A stretch of 64,000 nt of DNA, taken from the NCBI RefSeq assembly GCF_051622035.1, contig NC_135355.1, forward strand, positions 26,326,986-26,390,985, in the 5' to 3' direction. Positions 46,501 to 57,625 of the stretch are shown here, one piece after another (position 1 is the stretch's first letter; each line of letters opens with the position of its first letter). The position numbers and the translations under genes were made by a program. The stretch comes from Arctopsyche grandis. Lineage: Eukaryota > Arthropoda > Insecta > Trichoptera > Hydropsychidae. A model generated the notes under the pieces. The model was given only the letters and a program-made list of their open reading frames with translations. It did no database searches and was not told the origin of the DNA.

Positions 46501-46969
46501 TACATATAAATAATACACATTTGTAAATAGCTATCATGTACACACATACAAAATCAAGAACATAACTGTTTATATTAAAACGGCACATATTTCTGATATT
46601 AATTGGAGTGATTTATTTTTTAATAAAATTTAAATATGTATATCAGTTAAGGACACTTTGAACATAAGTTCAGTTTCTTTCCTTATCTTTATATTACATA
46701 TATAGAAAATATGGGGGTCGAGACAGTAAAGCAAGTTTCCTAGGATTTTTTTTCATAAAAGTCTCATAACTTCTTTTCCAATTTTGTTTAAGGGTATTTT
46801 GATTTTTTTTAATACTTTAATGTTATATAGTAGATATGTCCATTAGGCTGGAGAAATAAAGGCTTTCCCATAAATGGATCTAGTGAAAAAGTTGCGTCAT
46901 ACGAGTACATGTACATATGTATACATATGTATGTAACGTAAAAGTTTTTATTTAAAAAATGACCTAAAG

Positions 46970-47350
46970 CTTCACGTAAACAGCAGTAAAAAATATATAT
47001 AATTCTGTATGGAAACATTCATATGTTTCGTAATATGTACGTGGTGTAGACGTAACGGCATTAGCCAGCACGATCTATTCATATTATACAGCAGTATATG
47101 TCACTGAAACGAATCAAGCAGAACCGGGTTTTTCTTTGGCCAAGAAAGTGCACATGCACATATGAATATTTTCAGACACCTCATATTGTGACTCGATGAT
47201 AATACGCAAGCAATATTGGGCCGTATTGCCGTGCTCTGTAATACAAATTTAGGCCAATTTTGCTTTGCACTCGTCCAAAACAAACATGAAGGTGTTGAAA
47301 ATGAGTGGTGTTGTATAGTATAAAGATAATTTTCTGTTCTGTGTTGTGTC
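46970..47350. repeat. dispersed repeat shared with 62.65-63.60 kb
   Basis: ACGTAAACAGCAGTA, TACGTGGTGTAGACGTAACG, then TTTGC.TTGCACTCGTCCAAAAC and GTGGTGTTGTATAGTAT have counterparts near 62680, 62750 and 63530-63600. The right-hand copy is interrupted by Helitrons. Class unknown. Confidence 0.5.
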
Positions 47351-47749
47351 AAGTGTACAAAATGGTTTATTTCAAAAATTCATCGCGGGTTAAAAACGTT
47401 AAAGATCATACATACATATGTATCCATGTCAAAACATTCACATTGAAACATTAAAATTTTGAATGCTATTTTCCAAAAATGTTTTTATTTAGCTAGTGTA
47501 TATACATATATTTTAGCTGACAACATTTTAAATGAAACGAAATAAAAGAACGTTTAAAATACATAATCCCCTTACCGGTGTATAAGAACCAAGTCGAAAA
47601 TAGACAACGACAATTACAGACGAAGTATGCTTAACTGGAATTTTCTAAGAACGCGAAAATCTTAAAAGAATAAATATAAAATTCGAAAATATGAGAGGAC
47701 TGAGTGACAGCTCATTCACCTAAAATTTCCATCTAAAAAAAAATACATT

Positions 47750-48450
47750 TTCGCTGAATCGGGGTGGGTGGGGGATTTGCTCCTGATCTGTTTTGCTTTC
47801 ACGTTTTCTCATTTAAATTAACCGTTCTTCACCGGTCCTCATTTGAATTTCCCCCTCCCCGATACTTCCCCATTCCAATGGTGACGCGGCCAACTCACAA
47901 CCCACCCCTGACCCACACCATCGTTCCATTCATTACTTCCACCATCCATCCACATCTTCCGGAAAAGTTTCGCCCTTAGTTATCGAGACGAATTTATATT
48001 TATATATGTTGTATATATGTATGTACCTACGAGTATATACATTTTTTGTGTGTTGGCTGTTCTCTCTTTTGTTTATACATCCGACGACTGGGAATGATTG
48101 ATGCCGACGTAGTAATGGCGTCACTCGGCGTCGCGACGCGTCATTAATTCGCCATTATTTTTCGATTTGTGCGGTTTCGGGTTGCGACCGACATGCACCC
48201 GAAGCCCTCACTTTACGTCGTTTTGTACATTAACGGCTGTTACGAGGCGGACGCTTGTAAGAAAGGGCGAAAAAAATGCCAAACCCCACCCTTTCACCCA
48301 CCGACGGCCGTCTATAAAGAAACTACCCCGTGTTATCTTATCGTTATCGTTGCGAACGATATTGAGTGGATTATAAGTACGAGAGGGTTCTTTGACGGTG
48401 TATGTGTGTTCGCTTCAATATACCATAGGCTCTTAGACGAGTATTCGTAG
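47750..48450. other. GC-rich unique block, candidate regulatory DNA or exon
   Basis: Several overlapping frames of 69-93 codons open because of CCC/CAC-rich composition. None shows a recognisable domain or splice context. Confidence 0.3.
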
Positions 48451-48527
48451 GGGTTTGTATAAAAATTTCAATGAAAAATATGAATCAATCATATATTTCG
48501 CGCACGTTCATAGTAAATAATATCCCA

Positions 48528-48756
48528 TCTAATATATAATTTCGAAAGAGACTTTGTATGTATGTTTGTTTATTTGTTTGGGTCGTAGATTCCGTGACGT
48601 TCAATTTATATTGTTTATTCAAATAAATTGATATTCAAATAAATTTAAATAAAATAAAACAATTCAAATAAATTTAATAAAACTTTTACTATTAGATTGG
48701 CCATGTTAAAACGGTTTATATGACAAATACCGATCGAAACCAGGTAAAAACTTTAG
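48528..48756 (+). mobile_element. non-autonomous Helitron, family 1
   Basis: A precedes TCTAATATATAATTTCGAAA. The 3' end is ...GGTAAAAACTTTAG then T, with one base changed from CTAG. The whole element is 229 bp. Confidence 0.85.
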
Positions 48757-48964
48757 TATACAATAAATGTGCGTAAGGTAACTGTAAATATGTACATATG
48801 TACATTCATACATATGTATCTCCGTCAGTCTCAGTCTCGTCACTTTTTTCTAACAAATACGAATAGTTGTTTGTTTCGAAAATAATTTCATGTGCCTAAG
48901 TTCTATATCCTCAGCTTCAATTCTAAGCTTTAAACATTGAAATAAATAGTTGTTGGTGGGAAAA

Positions 48965-49330
48965 ATCCGTGTTTAGGAGCATAGATCAGTGATTAGCGTG
49001 TAATGTTTTCAACTGAGTGGTCACGGGTTCAATCAATGTCCTGGTGCTGCTGGCCAGACCTTGGATATGTTCCTTTAGGTCGATCGTTTTCTATAAAGAG
49101 TTTGCCAATTTATCTAATTTCATTGAAACTGGATAAATTGTCCTATTTATCTAAATTGTCCTATTTCTCAAAAAATTGTAGTTTTCAGCATCTTGAATTT
49201 GCTGATTTATAAAATGCTGTAAAAATGTCAAATTTATTTAAATGTAAAATTGCTCTATGAATTGTTTATCGATGTTTATAATTGGCCAGGAAGGCGAAAT
49301 TGGGTTTACCTATTAGACCTTTATGGTATA
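48965..49330 (+). mobile_element. tRNA-derived SINE
   Basis: Head GATCAGTGATTAGCGTGTAA, B-box-like GGTTCAATCAATG, body GCTGGCCAGACCTTGGATATG, and 3' tail AATTGGCCAGGAAGGCGAAATTGGG. Confidence 0.75.
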
Positions 49331-49524
49331 TATACTTATATTTATTTATATAAATTAATTAAAAAAAATATATTATCTGAATTTTTTTTAGTTTTAGCTA
49401 CGAATTTCAGAATTTCGGGATCTCAAGTTAAATGTGTTTATTGCAAAAGTCACGAAAATGGCGTAGACACGTACAAAGACGACGTTTGAATATACTACGC
49501 ATAAATATATTTATTTATTTATTT

Positions 49525-50512
49525 TAAACAGACCATTGTGGCATAACAGGAATTCCTAAAGCGCCACAATGGTCAAAAAATATAACACAAAAAAGAAAAA
49601 AAAACAAAATAACAATTAAACATAAACATAAATACATCCATACATACATAAAAAATAGCATTTAATAATAACAGATAAAGTAAAAATATCAAATAAAAGA
49701 TAGCATAAGGAATGCCTTGCACCTACAGCCAGTTTCAATAAATATGTAAGAAACAACTACAAATACAAAACATCCCTGTAAGGCCCAAATGGAAGAGAGT
49801 TAATCAAAATTTCACTCATAAATCACAATCAATCATGAAAACAATGATGAGCGCAGACTACCAGATAAATGGGTTAGAGTAATTTCCGACAATTTACGCT
49901 CACTAAGGTGGAAAATATCACATTCAGTCTCGGCAGCAACGATTTCATTAAGAAGTCGGATAGCTCTTGGAATAGGAGCCATTCGAAAAAGGACTGTGCG
50001 GGCAGGAGGTACAGCCAGCAAATGATGATGTCTACCACGCACATAGTGATTAGGGACATAAAGCCCCAACTGCTCCAGCAACAACGGGCATGACGTATTA
50101 CCACGTAAGAGCAGGAGAACGAAACGAATTAATGAGAAGTTTCTCCGAAGTTCAAGGGAATTATACCCAAGCATGCCCAAAAGGAAAGGAGTGGGGTAGA
50201 GATATGGGTAATACCCATATTCTTTCCTATATAGGAAACGAAGAAATGCTTTATGCACTTTCTCAATCATCAGAGAGTAATTTGCTTCATGCGGATTCCA
50301 CACAATCGCATTATACTCTAGCTTACTTCTCACAAGCGAATTGAAAAGCAAGCGAGAAGACAAAGGATTGGAGAATAATCTTGCATATCTCAAAACAAAT
50401 CCAAGTCGACGAAAGGAAACGTCAGCGACTTTTTTGATATGGTTGTGAAAGGTGAGCTGAGATACGAGAATACTGACATTCCTACGCAATTTGACAAAAA
50501 ATATATATTTTT
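49525..50512 (-). mobile_element. 5'-truncated LINE (CR1/L2/Jockey-like), copy B
   Basis: The longest LINE copy. The minus frame 50588-49833 encodes the post-catalytic reverse transcriptase region: LTFHNHIKKVADVSFRRLGF, LLFNSLVRSKLEYNAIVW, IEKVHKAFLRFLYRKEYG, RRNFSLIRFVLLLLRGNTSC and PIPRAIRLLNEIVA. LVRS.LEY...W is a standard motif downstream of the catalytic Asp residues in non-LTR elements. The catalytic motifs and endonuclease are missing. The 3' hairpin CCATTGTGGCGC...GCCACAATGG (49533-49575) precedes a (TAAA)n tail. It abuts the full-length SINE at 50520. Confidence 0.88.
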
Positions 50513-50519
50513 TTTTACA

Positions 50520-50802
50520 TATATACCAGGAAGGCCTTACAGGTAAACCCCAATGCGCCTTTCTGGCCAATTGCAAACAATGCAGCATTTTTATTACAAG
50601 TCCGTTTCAACCGTAAACTGGAACCGTTTCAAAAATGAAATCAAGAAAATTGGCAAACTCTGATAGGAAACGATCGACCTGGAGTCATAAATATCCAAGT
50701 CTGACCAGCAGCACTACAAATGTACTCAGAAAAATTATTTTCAATCGAGGTCAGCTCATGGGATCGAACCCGGCGTCTCTTTTGAGCTATGCTGCTGGTA
50801 TA
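50520..50802 (-). mobile_element. full-length tRNA-derived SINE (reference copy)
   Basis: The minus strand starts ACCAGCAGCATAGCTCAAAA and has a canonical B box GGTTCGATCCC. The body runs through TGCTGGTCAGACTTGGATAT and TGACTCCAGGTCGATCGTTT, and the 3' end is the hairpin GGCCAGAAAGGCGCATTGGG ... CTGTAAGGCCTTCCTGG. At about 283 bp it is the clearest copy and defines the family. Confidence 0.88.
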
Positions 50803-50991
50803 AATCATATCAAAATAGGCAGCACCACGCCTTGGCGGTTGCGCTAATGCTAACCAGTGAGGGATTGCCGAGTTCGATTCCGTGGGTTGACCTCGATAGA
50901 AAAGAATTTATTTCGAGTATTATCTGTAATACTCAAACTTGGATATTTGTGACCCATTGGAAAAACCCATTCCTATCCACTATGTCATCAC

Positions 50992-52053
50992 TAGAGACAC
51001 GTATTTTAGGCATCTATTTTTGTCAATTTTAGCATTTTCATTTTGCATTTTAGCGTTTTAGGGCATTAAAAATGTTCAATTTTAGCATCTATTTTTATGA
51101 AGAGTTTAATTTTAAATAATAAAAAATTTCGATTAATTTTAATAAAATTTGTATACATATATACAATTTAAAGACAACACAATAATTAAAAAATAATAGA
51201 AAAATTCAAAAATATTTTGGAATTAAAATTACAATGAAAAAAACATGAATATAAAAATACAAAGACAAAAAATATGAATACAAAAATATGATACCAATCA
51301 AAATTTATTAAAACTCAACATGGAGCATATTTCTACAAATTCGTGCGACGATCGGTAACAATTATATTGTATTTACTAAAATACCTTTCAGCATCCATAC
51401 TATTGACGGGACACCAAAAAAAAATTTACTCTTCATATTTAATTTTTGTTGCCATCAATAAAAGAAATATATCCAGCGTGGATTCACTTTTTATATTCTC
51501 TATTTATTGTCTAAAAAGGTACTGATATCCTTCCAAACATTGAGCCTCTGTTAAAACATTAAACAATGGCAGGTTTCTAAAAAACAAATCTGTTTCTTTA
51601 ACATTAATATTAGATTTTGTACCTGCCACAGATGGATTGAATAGTTTACTCAAAGTTTGGAGGAACAGATTTGTCTCATTTAGTCATGAGTGCGAGTCTA
51701 GTTTTAAGACGCTTTTTTGAGCAGCCTTTTGGAAACACAGCTCCAACTGTCTTCTTTTGTTTACAGTAGTAGACAAAAGCAGTCGCTTGGTTTCGACAGG
51801 AAAAACACTGTCTATGGTAAACTGCAAGCTCTGTTTTATCCCCCTCAATTTCTTCACATAATAAATGGGCAAAGGAATAGGAAGACCCTTCTAAATTGTC
51901 TATTAATTTTATAAATTTTATGCAAATTTCACTTTTGCTTGTTATTTTAGCATCTATTCGCATATTTTACAAATTTAGCATCTATTAGCATCTATTCCGA
52001 ATTTTAGCATCAATTAAGCATTAATAGCAAAATGCCCAAAATACGTGTCTCTA
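50992..52053 (-). mobile_element. hAT element, TAGAGACACGTATTTT ends, exact 8-bp duplication
   Basis: The inverted ends are TAGAGACACGTATTTTRGGC and GTCATCAC flanks both sides exactly (50984-50991, 52054-52061). Subterminal TTTAGCATCTATTTTT units repeat at both ends in opposite orientations. The 1062-bp length implies internal deletion. A minus frame at 51963-51676 (95 codons) with YHRQCFSCRNQATAFVYYCK is probably a transposase remnant. Confidence 0.93.
51676..51963 (-). pseudogene. probable transposase remnant in hAT element
   Basis: 95-codon frame inside the element with CVFS/CFSC-type cysteines and a basic end CSKKRLKTRLALMTK. I do not recognise an hATC or DDE motif, so assignment rests on position within the element. 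Confidence 0.45.
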
Positions 52054-52921
52054 GTCATCACTATTTGAATATGATTTTAAAATTTATGATCTATAAATTT
52101 ATATATAAAGAAGTTTAATGCCATAGGGCATAGATGTCGCTTAGGGGAAATCCAAAAACGACATCATGGAAAATTTTTAATTTGGGTCCATCATCTATGC
52201 CGTCTTTTCCAAGTATAAGTAAATAATTTTTTTAATTAAAAAAATAAATCACACAAGAAAAATTACTAGAAAACTTGACTTGATATTCAACGGCGAAATT
52301 TTCCTTAACTTAACCGAAACGGGAACCGTCACCTTCTATGATTACATTTTATAAGAAGAGACCATGAACTATAATAATGTTGACATCCCCTGCAATTTAT
52401 CAATATAAATAGAATATGATGGGATACCGATTTAGGCACTGATGAAGAAATACAAATGGGTTATCCCAAACGGTTCCCCTTCGAAAGATGGTAGTTTTTA
52501 CGATAATGCATATCGTGATTCTTTCATACTATGCTGATTTTTTTATCAATTTTTCCATGCTCCGTGCAAATTTGGGTCCTATCTTATACATATGTACATA
52601 TACACACATAAATGTATGTTCATACATACATATATATCTGCATAAAATACACATAATAGTATGCACGCATATAATGGGAATTTGGAATTTTATTAAGTCG
52701 CTTTCGTTGTAAAATCACCATTAATTTTAAAATTCAATACATCGAACGGCTGCTTTCTTTAGCTACAACTCTAATAAAATTGCATATGCTTCAATAGCTA
52801 ACAAAATAGCAAAATTTTATGGCAGTAAGGTTTTTATTACCGTATAAACTCTGCTTCAGTTTTCTACAGTACGATTTGGTAATAAATTTATATACTATAT
52901 GTATGATTATTTCAAATTATA

Positions 52922-53030
52922 TAGTAGTAACCAACAGGAGGTCCCGGGTTCGATCCCGTGAGCTGACCTCAATTGAAAATAATTTATTCCGAGTATAATC
53001 TTTAGTGCGGCTAGTTAGACTTGAATATTT
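52922..53030 (+). mobile_element. tRNA-derived SINE fragment
   Basis: B box GGTTCGATCCCGTGAGCTGA, then GAAAATAATTTATTCCGAGT and GTGCGGCTAGTTAGACTTGA. The tail is replaced by T-rich sequence. Confidence 0.7.
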
Positions 53031-53429
53031 TTTTTATTACAAACCTCCTTTACGTTTCATATTAAGACGTCTTTTTTATATATCTTATCTTTTATCCGAT
53101 CGTTTTCATACTTTGCCATATTGCTCATTTTGGTCGTCAATATAAGTTAAGGTATCATCCGCCATTACGATGGTGAAAAAATATACACGTTTGAAAATGC
53201 TGCATCGTATTACACGGTGACGTTTATCTGTCACATTCATCATTCACATCGGTAGTTTCATTACTTTTCGCCCTGCAATCTCGCTGTCAAATTTTTATTT
53301 TTTAAACGCCTATAACTTTTTCTTTTTCACTCTATATTTTGTAAAATTTGCTTCATAGGTTCTCGTTATCTCTAATATATAAATATTTATAGTTTTAACT
53401 CTCATAAATTTCAAATTTGGCGTATAGCT

Positions 53430-54017
53430 TAGGGTTGCCATAATTGTCGGACCATAGACGGGGAAACCCTCCACACCCAATAAAAATAATTTATTATGTT
53501 TTTTGATAGTTTAATTATAAGAAATTGAATCATGTTTAATTATAATATTAACAAATTGTAATTGAATCATGTTTAATTTTACTCATTCTCTTTTGCCTTC
53601 ACTCTTCCCCAACTTCTTGAACTTGATCTTCATTGCTCTTCGTTACCCAATCATACTTTTCTGATTTTTTTGCTTTTTGAACGAGTTCCTTTTTCCCTTT
53701 TACATAATTATAAAATTCGACGCATGACATTTTATAATTGAAAACGCACCGAATTATGTTTTCTAATGTGTCAATTGAAAGATTATTTCGTTCATCTGTC
53801 CACTGAGTATTAATTAATGAAAATACACGCTTAATGTGAGCATTATGTTCAGGTATTGGCATAATTTCAGTAGATTAGTTTTTCTTTCTGTTTCTTTAGT
53901 ATTTTTAAAAAAGCATAACCATTTATCATGTACATCTTTGGTATCCCATTCTTCACATTTAACCGCGTGCGGATCGAACATCCGACCCATCCGATGATAT
54001 TTCATTGGGTACAACAC
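53430..54017 (-). pseudogene. hAT transposase pseudogene, frameshifted, with left TIR
   Basis: The minus frame 53862-53599 encodes MPIPEHNAHIKRVFSLINTQ and TDERNNLSIDTLENI, the hATC dimerisation region; it ends acidic (EDQVQEVGEE). The upstream frame 54017-53814 ([20 protein letters not shown]...) overlaps it in another phase, so a frameshift lies near 53815-53880. TAGGGTTGCCATAATTG at about 53433 looks like the element's end. The 5' part is lost at the Helitron junction (54021). Confidence 0.8.
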
Positions 54018-54020
54018 TAA

Positions 54021-54231
54021 TCTAATATGTAATTTTGAAGGAAGCTTTGTAACTATGTATGTATGTATGTATGTATGTAACTATTTTTGGTGTGTAATTC
54101 CGTGACGTCATCAAACAAATACATATTCAAATAAATTTAAATAAAATAAAAGTATATTCAAATAAATGTAATAAAATGTTAAGCGATTTATTATATTACA
54201 AATACTGAACGAAGCCGTGTAAAAACACTAG
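54021..54231 (+). mobile_element. non-autonomous Helitron, family 1 (complete)
   Basis: A|TCTAATATGTAATTTTGAAG at the 5' end and GAAGCCGTGTAAAAACACTAG|T at the 3' end. 211 bp, with no duplication. Confidence 0.9.
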
Positions 54232-54299
54232 TATTTTATAAACAGATACTTTCATAGAGGTCTTTATGTTTGGAAAATAATAAACAATATAAAACACTT

Positions 54300-54750
54300 T
54301 CGCACGCATACTCATCATATTCACGAACTCATATACATTTTAATAATACGCACGAAAAAAAACACGAAATTTTTTTTCGTCGACTCGTCGTACGTTACGT
54401 GTACGTTTAGAATTGAAAGAAAAATGTATGCAAATTGAGAATTCCGCTTACACCTCGTCATATATTTAATGCGGAATTTTAAAATTGCCGAGTTCTCGGC
54501 CGCCGCGTAATGGGAAATCCGGCACGGACGGGGTTTTCGCATTTTCCTCCTGGCGTGTATTTATGAAAATATATTATAACATGGCCAGGGGGGGGGGGGA
54601 CGAAAGGAGGAAAAGCTCGGTTATTTTGGGACACACTGTCGCTTATACGTCACCGCGTAACTTATTCGCTCGTAAATTACATTATACACGTACGTACATG
54701 ACGACGCTGAAAAACCTTCGCAGAGTTTAATGAGACGGATTTTAGATGTG
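54300..54750. other. GC-rich unique block with poly-G
   Basis: Contains an 11-base G run near 54589 and two opposing frames of 73-81 codons. No homology recognised; possibly regulatory. Confidence 0.3.
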
Positions 54751-55311
54751 ATTGTATGCATTTTCTCGATTTCTGGATGTTTTCATAGCTTTCGCAAGTT
54801 GAAAATAGTGAAAGTTCAGGTTTCGTGTATATTTTAATGCTTATTTTATACGCGTATTTGGACTACTTCGACAAGGCTAATCTTGATAATTTTAGAAGGA
54901 AATGAAAATAGTGTGAAAGGTGGCTAATCGGATGTAATATTTTTGTATTTTATAGTACATAATTTAGTGTTACCTTTTAAGCAAACCATACAGATTATAA
55001 TCAATGAATGTACGTATGTATGTAAGTGCCCGCTGAAATCGACGTCAATTGAGTGATTATTATTCATAGGCTTTATTATTCACGTTACAGCAGTTTTACT
55101 GAATAAGTAATAATGCTTAGAGTGGTAGCTTTCAAGTTATTTTTTAGCTTTTGCTTTTTAGGCGGAGAACAATTAATTATTTATTTTTATAATAAAAACA
55201 CAATCAGAAGCTAATAAATAAACATTTGAACCATTCATAAGCATATGAATATTAATATCTACCACTTTGAGATATATTTGATGTATATATATATCTGTCT
55301 GTATGTATATC

Positions 55312-56110
55312 TGTCATTTCGAAAAAATATTCCACTATATTCAGTCGTTGTTCTTTCGTGAAATTACGCGTGATGAATCTTCAAAGACTCATGTATAATA
55401 TATTATATAATCGTTGCTGTCGTCCCTGAATGCGATATTTTCCACCTTGGTGAGCGTACATTATCGGATATTATTTTAACATGTTTATCTGGTAACCTGC
55501 GCTCATTATTATTTTCTTGATTTTTTGATTTTTAAATGCTTTTTATTATTACGAAATTATGTTCACAATACATCTTATATCTATTTTAATAGCTACTGAT
55601 CTACTGATCATTTTCTATTTTATAATTTAATTTAATTTGGTTAGTAATCACAGTATTATATTATTCTAATGTTAATCTAAAGCATAATAGGAAAAAGAGC
55701 TCAAAAACCTATTTATTTATTATTTTCTTAATTTTATCTCTTCCATTTAGGCCTCGCTGTTATTTTATTTTTTATTCATATTTTGTTTTATTTTATTTTA
55801 CTTTTCCTTTCTCCTTTGTACATTTTTATGTACTATTTTAATTTTGTTCAATGTAAACAAAGAATGGGATTTATGGATTTTATTTTTGATTTTTACACTT
55901 TTGTTCATTTTTTTTTCTGATGTATTATTTTCCTTTTGTTACTTTTATTATTATTATTTTATTTTACCATGTTTTCTGCTTTTTACTTTTTCTGCTTTTT
56001 ACTAATAGTACTTGTTTTTATATATTTATCAAATGTAGGCCATTGTGGCGCATTAGGTTCTTCCTGTAATGCCACGATGGTCCAAAACTATTAATAAATA
56101 AATAAATATT
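55312..56110 (+). mobile_element. LINE 3' fragment, copy E, with nested insertion
   Basis: Copies the 31.75-32.39-kb fragment from CTGTCATTTCGAAAAAATAT to the 3' hairpin GGCCATTGTGGCGCATTAGG and TAAA tail. It includes the same non-coding 5' leader. It is interrupted at 55519 by an R1-family insertion. Confidence 0.85.
55519..55716 (-). mobile_element. R1-family insertion within LINE copy E
   Basis: Flanked by the 13-bp direct repeat TTATTATTTTCTT (55506-55518 and 55717-55729). Its minus strand reads AGGTTTTTGAGCTC...TCCTATTATGCTTTAG like the R1 repeats at 12.34 and 21.26 kb, and ends A-rich. A long, non-8-bp duplication plus A-rich tail suggests retroposition. Confidence 0.7.
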
Positions 56111-56229
56111 TACGTATAGAAAATTTTCAAGGGATGCTATAAAATGTGAAAATTTAAATAAACGAACTTTATTTGTATTATTCAGAAGTTGTTTTAGTAA
56201 AATTTAATTTGCATTTAAATAACATCGAA

Positions 56230-56620
56230 TGTGGAATTAGTATTTTTCCATTAGGAGCGTTAGAGCGGACTAAACGTAGAAATCCCTCACTTGAAAGCAC
56301 TACGTGTAAAGCTTTACTCGTAGGAGCAAATCGCTTTCCCGGTGTTCGGAGTGCGAAAATGCGTCATTTTCGCCGAGGCTTTACCGTCGCCAATTTTCAA
56401 CCTCTGCTGAAAGTGCTCAGGCGTGAAAAATCCCGAGAAAGCCCCGGAAAAACCCCACCCCCGAACCCACCCAGCAGCTCTCTTGGACACGTGGACGTTG
56501 ACAGGTGTAAGGAAGTGGTCTTATCTCAACCTTTCAAAGCCGCTTATTGAATTTGACCCGGGACGAGCCGAGAAAATCTAATGGCAGATTATCGTCTTCA
56601 AAACGAGGGGAATCCTCATA
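56230..56620. other. GC-rich unique block with 125-codon frame
   Basis: The plus frame 56173-56550 is not recognised. Its later part is Pro/Arg-rich from GC composition (ESPGKTPPPNPPSSSLG). The block could be regulatory or an unrecognised exon. Confidence 0.3.
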
Positions 56621-56845
56621 CAACACAAGCATCATATTAACATACATATACATATGTATATAGGTGGATAAAGACAAGCAAGGTATTAGGAAACGCATAT
56701 TTTAATACTAAAAATATCGTGAATGAATGCACGATATTTTCAATATCAAAAATTTGTGTATGTAATTTTATATGTATAAAAGCTTGTTTTGTTGTCTTTC
56801 TTTTATAAAAAGCTATAAATGATACATAGTCTAATAGTGTCAAAC

Positions 56846-57234
56846 CGGTCTCCGTGACGAGACAGAATGTTAAATTACAGAAAACGCAAATATCGGAAGG
56901 CAAAGATCGAAAATCGAAAAATCTTAAGTTTTCGACTTAAATAAACGGTATATACTCACGTACATACTCACTTAATTTGCGCGAGCAGGATACAACAGGA
57001 ACAAGAGGAACAGGCTTTTCCTCCCGTATTAATGTGCGCGCGCAGAATACGGAAGGAAAACCATGTTCCTCTTGTTCCTGTTTTATTCTGCTCGAGCAAA
57101 TTAAGTGAGTATGTACCGTTTACCATGCACCATTTTTTTTGATCTTTCGACTTAAGATCTTTCGATTTTCGATCCTTGCCTTCCGATATTTGTGTTTTCT
57201 GTAATTTAACATTCTGTCTCGTCACGTAGACCCG
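56846..57234. mobile_element. foldback hAT MITE F1, copy 2
   Basis: Same palindrome as 29993-30365, with ends CGGTCTCCGTGACGAGACAG / CGGGTCTACGTGACGAGACA. TGTCAAAC flanks both sides exactly (56838-56845, 57235-57242). The core GAGCAGGATACAACAGGAAC plus AAGAGGAACAGGC is retained. Confidence 0.93.
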
Positions 57235-57379
57235 TGTCAAACATCTGACGAATATTTGACAAACGAAACGAAATCAGTTTAAAATTAATTATGGACTATG
57301 GAAGTTTTTGGTAACTTTATATGCAAATGAGTATAATTTAGTTTGTTAACTATGTCCATATGTATATTATGTACATATG

Positions 57380-57625
57380 CAGCGGCATAGATACATTGTT
57401 AGCATGTAATTATTTCAATTATGTGACTGTCTTTATTGCTGGCCAGACCTTCGATATGTGACTCTAAGGTCGATCGTTTCCTGGAATTTATCTGATTTAA
57501 TTGGAAACGGTTCCAACAAATTGGCAATCCTGTACTATTTCTCACAGAATTTGAGTTTAAGGCATCCCAAATTTTATTGATATTCGAAAATGCTGCAAAA
57601 ATTTGTTCATAGTTGTCTCTGTTCG
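57380..57625 (+). mobile_element. tRNA-derived SINE, diverged
   Basis: GCTGGCCAGACCTTCGATATG, TAAGGTCGATCGTTTCCTGG and AACGGTTCCAACAAATTGGC match the family body. Head and tail are degraded. Confidence 0.65.

Larger units (their letters stand above)
50812..52110 (+). mobile_element. tRNA-derived SINE split by a hAT element
   Basis: The 5' part (50812-50983: GCAGCACCACGCCTTGGCGG, B-box-like AGTTCGATTCCGTGGG, GAATTTATTTCGAGTATT) resumes after the hAT insertion at 52062 (TATTTGAATATGATTTTAAA). The uninterrupted related copy at 14.76-14.81 kb shows the join. Confidence 0.8.
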
